In this document: one piece after another, positions 10,902-22,112 of the stretch | Layout of the letters: each line of letters starts with the position of its first letter | Position numbering within the stretch: position 1 is the stretch's first letter | Assembly: GCA_013407085.1 (NCBI GenBank) | Contig: JACCGJ010013464.1 | Coordinates: 1-64,000, forward strand | Source of the DNA: Atriophallophorus winterbourni | Taxonomy: Eukaryota; Platyhelminthes; Trematoda; Plagiorchiida; Microphallidae | Length of the DNA stretch: 64,000 nucleotides | Direction: 5' to 3' | Position numbers and translations under genes: made by a program | Notes under the pieces: model-generated | Told to the model about the DNA's origin: nothing | Database searches by the model: none | What the model saw: only the letters and a program-made list of their open reading frames with translations

Positions 10902-11978
10902 GTTACTTAGATATATCAAAAGCATTCGATCGTGTTGACCATTCCCTACTACTGCAGAAGCTTGACAGGCTTGGTATCACTGGAAAGTTGTTGAATTGGC
11001 TAAATGACTACCTAACAAATCGCACTAACCAGGTACGTGTTGATGGTGCATTATCCAAACCAATTGCCGCAACTAGCGGAGTTCCCCAAGGTTCAGCCCT
11101 TGGTTCGATCCTCTTTCTGGTTTATGTCAATGAAATACCGGAAATTGTTCTATGCAACATTTCGTTATTTGGGGACGACATAAAGATTTGCGCAGCATTC
11201 GTAGTCTAGAAGACTGTCTGCTATTACAAAAGGATCTTGATACGCTTCACAGCTGGTCGTTGAAGAACAAACTGCCGTTTAACTTCAACAAATGCAGGAT
11301 CATGAATGTGGGGAATCGAGTAGAGTTCACATATCACATAGGTTCGCATGTCCTTGAAAATTGCAGTGAAGAAAAAGATTTGGGTGTCTGGATATGCTCC
11401 AGTTTAAAACATCACTTCAAACTAACAGTGCCTTTAAAAAAGCAACACGTGTTCTAAATCTACTCAAACGTGTATTTGGGAAATTTTCGCCCAAGATATT
11501 CCCAAGGATCATGAATACATACTTGAGACCAGTCATGGAATACGGTGTGCAGTCATGGTCTCCGTGGCTCAAGAGGGATGTGGAACTTATGCAGCGAATC
11601 TATCACCGCTCAACGAAACTGGTTCTCAGCATCCGAAACAAACCATATAAAGAAAGGATAGCTCAACTGAATCTGTTCGATTTTCCCTATCGACGAATCA
11701 GAAGAGACCTTATCTTGCATTACAAAACATTCTATACCCCGAACCATCCCTTACAGGATTTATTCACGCGAAGGGATGCGGGTAATTATCGGACCCATGA
11801 ATATGTGCTGGTCGTACCTCATTCCGCCTGAATTATAGAAGGTATTTTTACTCTGTCCGTGTCTATTTCACTTGGAACAGTTTACCTTCAACCGTTGCTC
11901 ACGACACTAGCTTGCATGACTTTAAAACGAAATTAGACGAATTTTTATTGCATTATTCGTATCCAGAACACATATGTA
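10902..11978 (+). pseudogene. CR1-C1 ORF2, RT and C-terminal part
   Basis: Continues the RT after the LTR insertion: YLDISKAFDRVDH, SGVPQGSALGS, and LFGDD in place of the LFADD box. A frameshift follows at about 11205, after which the C-terminal domain (EKDLGVW, YLRPVMEYGVQSWSPWL, RRIRRDLI) is spread over three frames. The A-to-G change in the catalytic box and the frameshift are also in CR1-C2, so this copy was inactive when it was made or was converted later. Confidence 0.85.
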
Positions 11979-12184
11979 CCATATTTTTCGGACTATAAGG
12001 CGCACATAAAAACACTAATTTTTACGAAAAATCGGTAGTGAGCCTTATATTCCGGTGCGTCTTATGTATGAATAGTGTAAAGATACACTATTCATACATA
12101 AGACGCACTGGAAGATAAGGCTCACTGCCGATTTTTCGCAAAAATTGGTGTTTTTATGTGCTCCTTATAGTCCGAAAAATACGG
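11979..12184. mobile_element. Palindromic fold-back MITE
   Basis: A 206-bp near-perfect palindrome centred at about 12081. Its two arms begin CCRTATTTTTCGGACTATA in opposite orientation. It is flanked by TA (11977-11978 and 12185-12186), which can also be read as GTAC. The related minus-strand copy CR1-C2 lacks it and has an empty site at about 12851-12860. No coding capacity. Confidence 0.88.
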
Positions 12185-12306
12185 TACTGTTTAATCTATG
12201 TTCTTGTATTGTATATACACTTAAACTTTCAATTGTTACCATCCTATGGTAGTTATTAAACTTGTTGCTTTTTAGACCATTAAAAACCTTGAATTACGTT
12301 GAATTA

Positions 12307-12732
12307 CCGATATTTCCAATACTTGTGACAATGTATAGCGAGTATTTCGAGAACAAAGCCCTTAACATTGTAGGGTACGAGCCAAAATTATGGTGCGCTA
12401 TGTTGATGACATATTTGTTATCATCAAGCGAGATCAGTTAGAGTCCTTCTTCGACTAGTTAAATGAAATAGATCCACGTATTTTGGTCACAGAGGAAGTG
12501 GAATCTTGCAAAGGCAATCTGTCATCATTGGACTATTTAGCACAATAAGTAGACAAGAAAATAAAACCTTCTGTCTATCGGAAACCCATCGATACAGATG
12601 CTGTACTACGATACACTTCCGCTCATCAAATTCAGGTCTTCAGGTACATAGCTTGCTCGTTTTTCCATAAAATAGAACACATGTACAGCGACGAAAGTGA
12701 CCGAAAACAGGCTCACTGTAAAGCGAGCCGAA
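12307..12732 (+). pseudogene. Penelope-like RT, second segment
   Basis: Continues the PLE from 9144. It contains the YSEYFE helix, RYVDDIFVIIKRDQLESF (motif C, YVDD), the SLDYL segment, then SVYRKP-like residues and a TSAHQIQVF stretch. Stops and frameshifts are present. It is interrupted at about 12733 by the 3' end of CR1-C2 and continues at about 22.1 kb. Confidence 0.82.
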
Positions 12733-13190
12733 GGTCATTCAAGGTAATTCAAGGTTTTTAATGGTCTAAAAAGCAACAAGCTTAACAACAACCATAGGAT
12801 GGTAAAAATTGAAATTTAAGTGTATAAACAATACAAGAACATAGATTAAACAGTATATAAGTGTTCTGGAAACGAATAATGCAATAAAAATTCGTCTAAT
12901 TTCGTTTAAATGTCATGCAAGCTAGTGGCGTGAGCAACGGTTGAAGGTAAACTGTTCCAAGTAAAACAGACACGGACAGAGTAAAATACCTTCTACAGTT
13001 CAGGCAGGAATGGGGTACGACCAGCACATATTCATGGGTCCGATTATTCCTCGTATCCCTTCGCGTTAATAAATCCTGTAAGAGATAGTTCGGGGTATGG
13101 AATGTTTTGTAAAGTAAGATAAGGTCTCCTCTGATTCGTCGATAGGGAAAATCGAACAGATTCAGTTGAGCTATCCTTTCTTTATATATA
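12733..13190 (-). mobile_element. CR1-C2, 3' fragment
   Basis: Minus-strand 3' end of a CR1-C element: the C-terminal domain of ORF2 (KERIAQLNLFDFPYRR, HEYVLVVPHS) and the 3' UTR with the ACCATCCTATGG box and TTGAAT tail. It is most likely the other half of the CR1-C2 copy at 18456-22112, split by CR1-D and CR1-B. About 350 bp between the two halves is missing. Confidence 0.75.
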
Positions 13191-14002
13191 AGTAGTGCGC
13201 CACCTGGAATCGAACGGACTCTTGACAATTGCCCAGCACGGATTTCGCAGAAACCGCTCTTGTCTAACTAATTTGCTGACATGTTTGGACGACTGGACTA
13301 GTGTAGTGGACGCCGGAGGCAGTATTCATGCATGCTACTTAGACATTTCTAAAGCTTTTGACAGAGTTGATCACAACTTACTGCTGAACAAGCTAAAGAA
13401 ACACGGTATTGCTGGAGGACTGTATGACTTGCTGCGAGACTATCTCAGCAAAAGACATATACGGGTTCGAGTTGACGGTATACTATCGAAGGAAATCGAC
13501 GTCACTAGCGGTGTTCCACAGGGATCCGTGCTCGGACCGATACTGTTTCTGATCTATATGAATGACCTGCCAACACCACGCGGCAGTAAGATGGTTCTGT
13601 TCGCAGATGACATAAAAATATGGAAAAAAATCAGCACTGCCGAGGATTGCAGTGTGCTTCAAAGTGACTTGGATGCTGTGCAAATGTGGTTATCTGAAAA
13701 TAACCTACCGCTAAACATGCAGAAGTCTCAAATCATGCACATTGGTCGTGTGCTAAGCTTTTCTCATTCATACAAGCTTGGCAACAATATCCTGGAGTAC
13801 ACCAAACAAGAAAAAGACCTGGGTGTCTGGATTTGCGGTAGCCTGAAAAATGGTCTACAATGCGAAGCCGTTTACAAACGCGCGTCTCGGATGCTCGGTG
13901 TGTTAAGGCGGATATTCGGACGTTTTTCCCAGAGATGTTTTTCTCTGATGATGAACACGTACATACACCCGGTTACTGATTACGCTTCACAAGCCTGGAC
14001 TC
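13191..14002 (+). pseudogene. CR1-D: internal RT fragment
   Basis: RT core of a further CR1 family without either end. It shows AQHGFRRNRSCLTNLLT, YLDISKAFDRVDH, SGVPQGSVLGP, LFADDIKIW and EKDLGVWICGSLKNG. The frame is open throughout and fuses at about 14003 with the leader of CR1-B, giving a chimeric end to 14157. It has no tail and no target duplication, so it may be filler captured at a break or a 3'-truncated copy cut by CR1-B. Confidence 0.8.
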
Positions 14003-14159
14003 CAACTCGTTCAACCGCACCACTTTTATCCAACTCGTTCGTATTTTACCGCTTGAATCGCATCACTCCGATCCAACGCATTCACTCCACCAGTACCTAC
14101 CGATCGATAAACAACTGCACCGCTAAGTGCACTAACTCATCACTCGTTGGATTGTAACA

Positions 14160-15500
14160 ATGACGCGAAGGATGACCTCGATGACCCAGATAAAGAAGGC
14201 AGCACGTGATGTGTGTCAAATTTGTAACAAAGGGGTAAGCGCCAAATCCAACGTTGTTAAATGTTTTGGCTGTTTGAGTAAAATACATACTAAATGTGAT
14301 AAAGCCCTAACGAAAGAAGTGATATGTTTTATTAACAACGTTGATTTACCCGGTGTTTGCTACGTATGCTGTGCATGTCGAAGTAAACAGCCTACCGATA
14401 CGACTACAAATCCTCCCCACGAGGCAAAGCTGGAATCTAGAATAGAGATTTTGGAAAATTGCTATCGAAAACTTGAGGAAACATTTAAACCGCTTTTGGT
14501 AGATACACTTGCCAACGCAATTCGACCCGAAATAAATGTTGCTCAAGACAAAAAGGAAAAGGAAATTACACCAATAACTGTTCCCTTAACTGAATGTGTT
14601 GATAGCTCATCCGAAAGTAATAAAGATGGACCTACTGAACCCTCTTTACCTAGGTCCTCATCTGGTAAAATTGTGAACACTTTGTCCAGGACTCCTCGTC
14701 GTCTAGTTGCTAGATCCGAGCCTCCCAAAAAAGCAATGTTACCGCTCATTCTACTAAGACAGATATCGCTCTCAGTGTAATCTGCACAAATATCCCGGAA
14801 TCGACAGATTCACTTTTCTCAGCAAGAAAAGCACATGTGCTCAATGAATGGACTAAGCTCTGTACACACATGTGCTTGAAAGCGCTTAACCCGGCATAAA
14901 GACTCTCCTCACGTAGACCGGCCGCGCCTATTAAGGGTGACATTGCGAAATAAATCTGAAATGGAAGAAGTGATCCTCAATGCGTATCTACTCGGTGCTT
15001 GTCCCGGTTTGACCTGCCGAGTACAAGCCGACATACCTTGGTGGGAAAGGAAAGGTCAATCCACTCGTCGAGACCACTCCACTTCACGTAGTTTAATATT
15101 CCTCGGTGTCCCCGAAAATGTTGATGTAGTATCAGCATCGGAATCAAAACAACATGATTTGAAGCAATGGTTATACATTGCCGATGCTATTGGATCTCGT
15201 GATTCCATTGTCGTAGATACTTTTAGAATACCCAGATCCTCCAACTACAAAGGCAATGGGCCCAGTCCTCTGAAAATCACTTTTCTAACGACTGAAATGG
15301 CTATCGCTATGAACACCGACTGGAAATCTAACCGCTCAAAACTTCCACCAGACGTGAGACTAAGTGTGCCCAAGCGTGTTCCCTCACTGAAACCCAGAGA
15401 ACCATCGCAACCACAGCCTGATTGCAATCTTGTTATTGACAGTTCAAATGTTACCCCAAAAAACGAAAAGGGTCCGGCTCATCGCGAGTCGGACCAATAG
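14160..15500 (+). pseudogene. CR1-B ORF1 (frameshifted)
   Basis: Same architecture as CR1-A ORF1. A PHD-like finger lies in the first 75 residues (CQICNKGVS, CFGCLSKIHTKC, CYVCCAC). The first repeat domain (VICTNIPESTDS) is in another frame after a break near 14750. The second domain (LIFLGVPENVD, FRIPRSSNYKGNGPSPLK) is open from 14937 to the stop. At least two frameshifts make it non-functional. Confidence 0.85.
15471..15495 (+). promoter_or_regulatory. Hairpin at ORF1 stop (CR1-B)
   Basis: A 10-bp stem, GGTCCGGCTC/GAGTCGGACC (one G-U pair), with a 5-nt loop (ATCGC), ends 2 nt before the ORF1 stop (15498-15500). Its position and loop size match CR1-A and CR1-C2. Confidence 0.6.
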
Positions 15501-15520
15501 CTACAGTACACGATTCGACA

Positions 15521-18327
15521 TTGTGTAAGACAAATACGATCAGGTGCATATATACAAATGCTCAGTGTTTAACTAACAAATTAGCTGAACTATGTGAGCT
15601 TTGTGATAGACTTTCACCCGATTTGGTTGCAGTTACAGAGACTTGGTTCCAGCCCTGCATGACTGATGCTGAGCTTTTGATTCCGAAAATGTCACTACTT
15701 CGTCGCGATCGTGATCGAAGATCTGGTGGTGGAGTTGCAGTCTACTATCACGAACGTTTAGCGCAGTGTAACGTCATCGATCATCCTGACCTCAGCCTTC
15801 CTGATACGATGTGGTGTTCAGTAAAGCTAGTCAATGGAGATGAATGTACGATCGGCATCATTTACCGCTCGCCATCATCCGAAAGCTCATACAATGATAA
15901 GCTCATCGAATCATTGCAACACATCACAAGATGCCAGAATATGCAATTGCTATCATTGGCGATTTTAATCTCCCGCATCTGTTTTCGAGAGGTGAGCACT
16001 CCCTGCATTCGTTTGAACATAAATTCAAGGAGGTTATAGAATTTGCTTCACTACACAATCACGTTAACCAGCCAACTCGCTGGCGGGGTCTTGACCAACC
16101 TTCAACCCTTGACCTTGTCTTAACGCCTGAGGCAACCGCATTAGAGGGTATACAATACCTGGCACCACTGGGGAAGAGTGATCATGTTGTGCTTTTGTTT
16201 GATTATGTATGTAGTGCGGAACGATTGTGTGAACAAACGAAAGTCATAAGGAAAATACAATTTGAATCCTTAAATATCAGTCTCCGGGATGTATACACTC
16301 ATGAGTTTGATTCAATGGATCCTGGCTCATATTACAATTCGTTTCCAAATTATCTCAATTCGAAGATTTACGAAATCTCGATTTATGTACCACACAAATG
16401 CAGCTACAACAACCAGTTTGTTATTCGGAGTAGAACGAAGAAATGGTTAGCTGTTAAGCGAGAGTCTTGGGTAACTCATAAGAAGTTTGGTACGTAAGAA
16501 ACTTGGAAACGATTCTGTAAGATACGGAATCAAGTCACTACTCTTGTAAGAGAAGATCGCATGCAATTCCAATGGAACTTGCTTAAGAGAATGGAAAAGA
16601 ATCCTAAGCTTCTCTACAAGATAGTAAATGAACGATCAAAGATCAAACCAGGTGTATTCTCTGTACTAACACCTCATGGATTGACCCACACTGCCCAAGA
16701 TACCGCCGACGCTTTAGCAACGTTTTACTCATTTGTCTTCAATCCCAAGCGTTGTATACCATATCAAAGTTTCATCAAGTTCACCACATTTCGAATTATT
16801 AAGTGAAATGACTATCAACGAATACATGGTTGGGCGGAACTTTGTCGACTAAACGAAAAGAAGTCCCCTGGCGCAGACAAAATTACCCCCGCCGTACTTC
16901 GCAGGTGTCGCGTTGCTTTGACTGCTCCTCTCACTCGCATATTCAATCTCAGCTTAAATGAAGGAAAAATACCACCGCAATGGAAAGCAGGGATGATAAC
17001 TCCTATTTATAAAGGCGGTAGCCGTTCAGACACAGCAAACTATAGACCGGTAACGTTACTTCCGGTGATCTCCAAATTAATGAAACGCATTGTGACTGCG
17101 CGCATGAGAGAACATTTTGAAAACCAAAATATTTTGACCGCAGCACAACACGGTTTTCGAAGAGGTCGTTGCTGTTTATCTAACCTTCTTACCACGTTCG
17201 AGGATTGGACCAAGGCACTAGACGAAGGTGAGGCTGTACATGCTTGCTACATCGATATTTCCAAAGCTTTCGACAGAGTCAACCATGACATCTTAATTAA
17301 AAAGCTAGAATCCTATGGAATAACGGGAATATTGCTGAATTGGATAAGGGACTATCTTACTGATAGACACGTCCAAGTTCGCGTTGGCAGCACCTTATCG
17401 AGAAAAATAGACGTCACGAGTGGAGTTCCGCAAGGATCGGTGCTTGGACCTCTTCTATTCTTGGTGTATATGAACGATATAGTAGAGGATATTGGATGCA
17501 ACATGATACTATTTGCCGATGATATTAAAATTTGGAAACGTGTCAGGTCTGCTAATGACTGTATGGCATTACAACGGGATCTAAGCATCTTATTTCGTTG
17601 GTCCCAGTTAAATGAGTTACCATTTAACCCTGCGAAATGTAAAATGCTGCAGCTTGGGAAATCTCTGCACCACACGTATCAGCTTGGCACGCAAGATCTC
17701 GTCTGGACAACAGCAGAAAAAGATCTGGGTATCTGGGTTTCGTTTAACCTGAAGCCTGGACAGCATTGCCGGATGGTGTACAATAAAGCTTGCCGTATCT
17801 TGAGTCTTCTCAAAAGAATATTCCGGATTTTTACGCCCGAAACCCTACCCCGGGTAATTAACACGTATATACGTCCTGTTATGGAATATTCCATCCAAGC
17901 CTGGGCACCATGGCTGAGGAAGGATATCGAACTACTCGACAGGATTTATCATCGTGCTACAAAGTTGGTCTCCCGGTACAGAAATTTGCCTTTCACAGAG
18001 CGAATGTTAAAACTGAACCTACAAGATTTTACCCAACGGCGGATACGTAGTGACCTTATGTTGACCTTCAAAATCCTGCATTCTGTAAACCATCCCCTTA
18101 AACACTTGCTAAAGCCCAATGACCTTACTAGAACACGAACACATTCAAAGGCTTTAAGCATTCCGCATTCTCGATTGGATATACGTCGTAATTTTTTCTC
18201 CGTAAGAATTTGTTTCACTTGGAACTATTTGCCTGAAGAAATCACACGATCAGAATCTGTTGAGGTTTTCGCTTCCAAACTCGATGAGTTTATGACGAAC
18301 CATGCGGTATGCGAATGTCCCTATTGA
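15521..18327 (+). pseudogene. CR1-B ORF2: endonuclease and RT, several lesions
   Basis: The endonuclease has CIYTNAQCLTNK, VTETWFQP, GDFNLP and GKSDHVV; frames change near 15940 and a stop lies at about 16498. The RT, 16918-18327, is one long open stretch: WKAGMITPIYKGGSRSD, YIDISKAFDRVNH, SGVPQGSVLGP, LFADDIKIW and EKDLGIWVS, ending with RRNFFSVRICFTWNYLP. The catalytic aspartates are intact. The breaks are concentrated in the 5' half. Confidence 0.88.
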
Positions 18328-18455
18328 TTTTTGAGATATTTTATATTTTTTATATATTTTTATATGTTCCATATACCTTGTCATCCTATGGTTATTGTTA
18401 AGCTTAATGCTTTTTCTACCATACAATTTTCTGAGTTCTGAGTTCTGAGTTAAAC

Positions 18456-20530
18456 GGCAGTTTGTTCTTCAACGACCAGCTGTGAAGCGTATCAAGATCC
18501 TTTTGTAATAGCAGACAGTCTTCTAGACTACGAATGCTGCGCAAATCTTTATGTCGTCCCCAAATAACGAAATGTTGCATAGAACAATTTCCGGTATTTC
18601 ATTGACATAAACCAGAAAGAGGATCGAACCAAGGGCTGAACCTTGGGGAACTCCGCTAGTTGCGGCAATTGGTTTGGATAATGCACCATCAACACGTACC
18701 TGGTTAGTGCGATTTGTTAGGTAGTCATTTAGCCAATTCAGCAACTTTCCAGTGATACCAAGCTTGTCAAGCTTCTGCAGTAGTATGGAATGGTCAACAC
18801 GATCGAATGCTTTTGATATATCTAAGTAACACGCGTCTATTGCTTGTCCTTTATCTACCGATTTTGTCCAATCATCTAGCGTTACCAGTTAATTAGACAA
18901 ACAGGAATAATTTCGTCTGAATCCATGCTGGTTCCTCGAAAGCAACTGATTATTCTCGAAGTGTTTCATTAGATCGTCAACAATGAGTCGCTCAAGTAAT
19001 TTTGAAATCACTGGTAACAGAGTAACGGGCCGGTAATTGGAAACATCGGAGCGATTTCCACCTTTATAAATAGGAGAAATTATTCCTCGTTTCCAATCCG
19101 TAGGAATCACTCCACTTACCAGTGTTTGCTGGAACAGATAAGTGAGTGGTTTGTATGCCAAACTCGCAAATTGCTTCAATATTTTCGGGGTTATTCCGTC
19201 GGCCCAAGGAGACTTTCCGGTTTTAAGATTAAATAAACCTTGCAGGACGCGTTTCTCAGTGACACTTATTTCACTAAGTAAAACCGTGTTTGAGAGTGTT
19301 GGATTTGGGCTGTTTATTGCATGTTCTGTCGAGTTGAATACCGATGGATAAAACGTGGCTAAAGCATCAGCAGTTTCTGCTGCTGATGTGTTCACGGACG
19401 CTACTCCAGGTTTCACCTTAGCTTGATCGTTAACCATACGATATAGTATTTTGGGGTTTCGCTCCATCATGCTTGATAACACTTCTTGAAGCACAACTTG
19501 TCTTGGATGACAAATTTGTTTACTTTGTTCCGCAGTAAACGGAATGTTTCCCAGGTCTCGGATGATGGGTTTTGCCGATGGTGTCGCCAAGCAATGTTTC
19601 GTACCGTTAACCACTTACGAGTTCGGCTTCTTAATTTAAATTCAAAGTTTTTTCTTGAGTTCCTGAGGACAAATTCGGAGCTCACTTCGATTGAACTTTT
19701 GAGATTAGATATTAGCCATATCCAAAACTCATGTACGTTGCTGGTTTCCGGTGGGCAGTTAAACGTGTTTTTCAGAGCATCGCTCAACGCCATAGTGTTG
19801 ATCCGCCTAACTCTTTTACGGGCATCATTTGTTCTTACAGCTTCAAACAGATAGTCAAACTGGATGACGACGTGATCACTTAGTCCCAGTGGACTTTCGT
19901 AAGCAACGTTATCAATGTCATGTTCATTGCTTGTCAGAACGAGATCTAAGAGTGAGGGTAAATCGTTTCCGCGGTATCGGGTATTACATGTAATGTGGTT
20001 ATAAAGAGGAATATCGTCAAACAACTCACTGAATGCGCGCTCGAGGGAGTGTTCTGGGTAAATGGTGCTGCTCTGCAGATTCGGTAAATTGAAGTCACCC
20101 ATAATCAAAAATCCACAAGTGTATCTGGAAGTAACCATGCGAATTTTATCCAGTAGGGCCAGATTGTAAGTTTCCTGTGCAGACGGTGGGCGATATACTA
20201 CTCCCAAAACACAGTCTTCACCGTTAGCTAGTCGGATTGAGCACCAGAGTGTATCCAGTAACACGATGTCTGGATCCGTAATCTCACGGCACAGAAGGTT
20301 TTGGCTATAATACAAAGCTACTCCTCCTCCTCTGTTTCACGGTCATGACGAATAAGTGACATTCCTGGTAATTCAAGTTCACTATTTGTTTGCTGAGTCT
20401 GCAGCCACGTTTCCGTTACGGCGATGATGTCTGGTGAACATCTCAGAAAAACTGCACGCAGTTCACCGATTTTGTTTCCGAGACATTGTGCGTTGGTGTA
20501 GATGCATTTCATAGTTGTTTTTCTCAACAA
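18456..20530 (-). pseudogene. CR1-C2 ORF2 (multiple frameshifts)
   Basis: Begins CIYTNAQCLGNK with VTETW at about 20400, breaks near 20320 in the Gly-rich GGGVA turn, then runs through GDFNLPNL, TRYRGNDLPSLLDLVLT and LSDHVV. Further breaks occur near 19480 and 18890. The RT shows PIYKGGNRSD, AQHGF in the form NQHGFRRNYSCLSN, YLDISKAFDRVDH, and LFGDD in place of LFADD. It is clearly inactive. Confidence 0.85.
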
Positions 20531-20574
20531 GGATGGGGTGTGGGGAAGAAGGCTAGTGGAGTGCAGAATATATG

Positions 20575-22109
20575 TTAGGCCGACTCCTCCAGAGTCGGCA
20601 ACTGAAGGTTTTTTGCTTGCAGGGATGCTTGATCGTTTTGGGGTTGTACTGTTGGAACACAGTGATCTATCGTATCGACTGAAATTGTTTCTGACACGTC
20701 AACAACTGATTGACTTGGTAGTGTTTCTATTGAACTTAGTGGTGCATCAATCTTTCCAATATGGATTTTCGATGCACCTAGTCTAATTTCTCGCGGGATT
20801 ATTCTGCGGCCATTTTCCCAACGAGTTTTGACCGTGTTCAACATATCATTACGCAAGAACGTTATTTTAAGGGGCTTAGGATCGATGCCCTTATAATTCG
20901 TAGATTTGAGGATGCGGAACGTGTCCGTCACAGCTACATCATGAAAACCAAGTATATCACTGAGGAATCTCCATTGTAACTGATCATGTTTGCGCTGCAC
21001 CGCTTTATCAGTTGCTTCATCAGCTTCTGGAACTTCCAAAAGGATTATACTTCGATCATCCCTCTGTTTCGTTTGGTTTTGTTGCTGGTCCTTTCGGGCC
21101 CTTTCCCACCAGGGTAAATCAGCAAAGATCCTTGCAGTGGTCTCTGAACGCTCCTTACGCAGGAGAAATGCGGATAGTAAGATGTTTTCAAGATCCTTTT
21201 CAGAGCGAACCGTGATTCTAAGTAATCTTTCTGGCCCAGATTTGAAGAAGTAGGTTTACGGCTTAGTCGTATCAATGATAGAGGTTCAACTGGCTCCAAG
21301 TCTATGTTGTTGCACAACCTTTTCCATTCTTCTTTATCGTGCTTTAGCCTGTCCCCTAGTAAGGTGGCACTCGTTTCCTTTACGTTGGTGCAAATCACAC
21401 TTAGTCCATGGACTGAATGTACACTCTTTGTTTGGCGCTTTCGCTGGTTGCTGGACGTTTCAACTACCTTAGATCGAATACCTATAGTGTCCACTTTGGG
21501 AGTATTTTGCACGATGACTTTTGATTTTGAACCTAAGGGTTTTCGCTGATCCTTCAGGTGAGCAGGTGGCTTTGGCTTCGTATCTTTTTGCGAACCAGGG
21601 ATGTTTTGGGCCGACGGGCCTTTAACAGTCGCATTTGTAAAGGTGGCCTTTTGATGAAAAGGACGCTCCTCAAGACACTCCGGCACAGTTGCAACAGCTG
21701 AACATTCGTGTTGAATGATCGAAGATTTGGCGTTTATCTGACTGGTATTATCGTCAGTGGTTTCCGATTTATTGAAAAACATACTGGCAAACTGAGAATT
21801 TTGAGTCTCTACCGATGTCTTCAACGTTTGTATGGTAAGCTCTAAGCTCAGCATTCGATCATCCAGGTTGCTTTGCGCAACACTTGTTCGAGCAGTTAAA
21901 TCTGCGTTTGGTTTAGCTCGACAACTTTTGCACACGTAGCATACACCAGGCATGTTTTCATCCATCAGGATCGATAGCGCATCCGAAGTCAATGATTTGT
22001 CGCATTTTGCGTGGCATTTGTGGGAACAGTTTTGACACGTGACAGATTTGACCTTACCACTGACGACTTTCATGCAGACGACGCACGTTTCGCGAACGTC
22101 ATGTTTCAT
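20575..22109 (-). pseudogene. CR1-C2 ORF1 (frameshifted)
   Basis: PHD-like finger at the N-terminus (CVVCMKVVSGKVKSVTCQNC, HAKC, CYVCKSC). A long Thr/Lys/Pro-rich linker follows, then the first repeat domain (VICTNVKETSATLLG). Frames change near 21235 and 21042 before the second domain (LLEVPEADE, FRILKSTNYKGIDPKPLK) and the stop at 20575. The repeated-domain layout is the same as in CR1-A and CR1-B. Confidence 0.85.
20579..20599 (-). promoter_or_regulatory. Hairpin at ORF1 stop (CR1-C2)
   Basis: A perfect 8-bp stem, GCCGACTC/GAGTCGGC, with a 5-nt loop, immediately followed (minus strand) by the ORF1 stop at 20577-20575. It matches the hairpins of CR1-A and CR1-B. Confidence 0.6.
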
Positions 22110-22112
22110 GTT

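Larger units (their letters stand above)
9145..12306 (+). mobile_element. CR1-C1: 5'-truncated CR1 with nested LTR element and MITE
   Basis: A CR1 copy that starts inside the RT (DDWTKSVDKGQAIDACY) and ends in a TTGAATTA-type 3' tail at 12288-12306. It sits inside the PLE reverse transcriptase. It was later hit by a 1.7 kb LTR element (9201-10901) and a 206-bp palindromic MITE (11979-12184). Its RT region is about 99% identical by eye to the minus-strand CR1-C2 copy at 18456-18890 and shares the same frameshift. Confidence 0.85.
14003..18455 (+). mobile_element. CR1-B: full-length CR1 LINE with scattered lesions
   Basis: A full two-ORF CR1 of about 4.45 kb. It has a short leader (about 14003-14159), ORF1 (14160-15500), ORF2 (15521-18327), a 3' UTR with a TCATCCTATGG box, and TTCTGAG tail repeats at 18429-18450. 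The same 3' end recurs in the decayed copy at about 45.6-45.9 kb. It lies in CR1-C2 at the point where that copy reads CTGCCGTTT. Confidence 0.88.
18456..22112 (-). mobile_element. CR1-C2, 5' part
   Basis: Minus-strand CR1-C copy holding ORF1 and most of ORF2. Its downstream side stops at the CR1-B tail (18455). Its 3' remainder is probably 12733-13190. The 5' end is near the ORF1 start codon, so the leader is missing or unrecognised. Confidence 0.8.
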
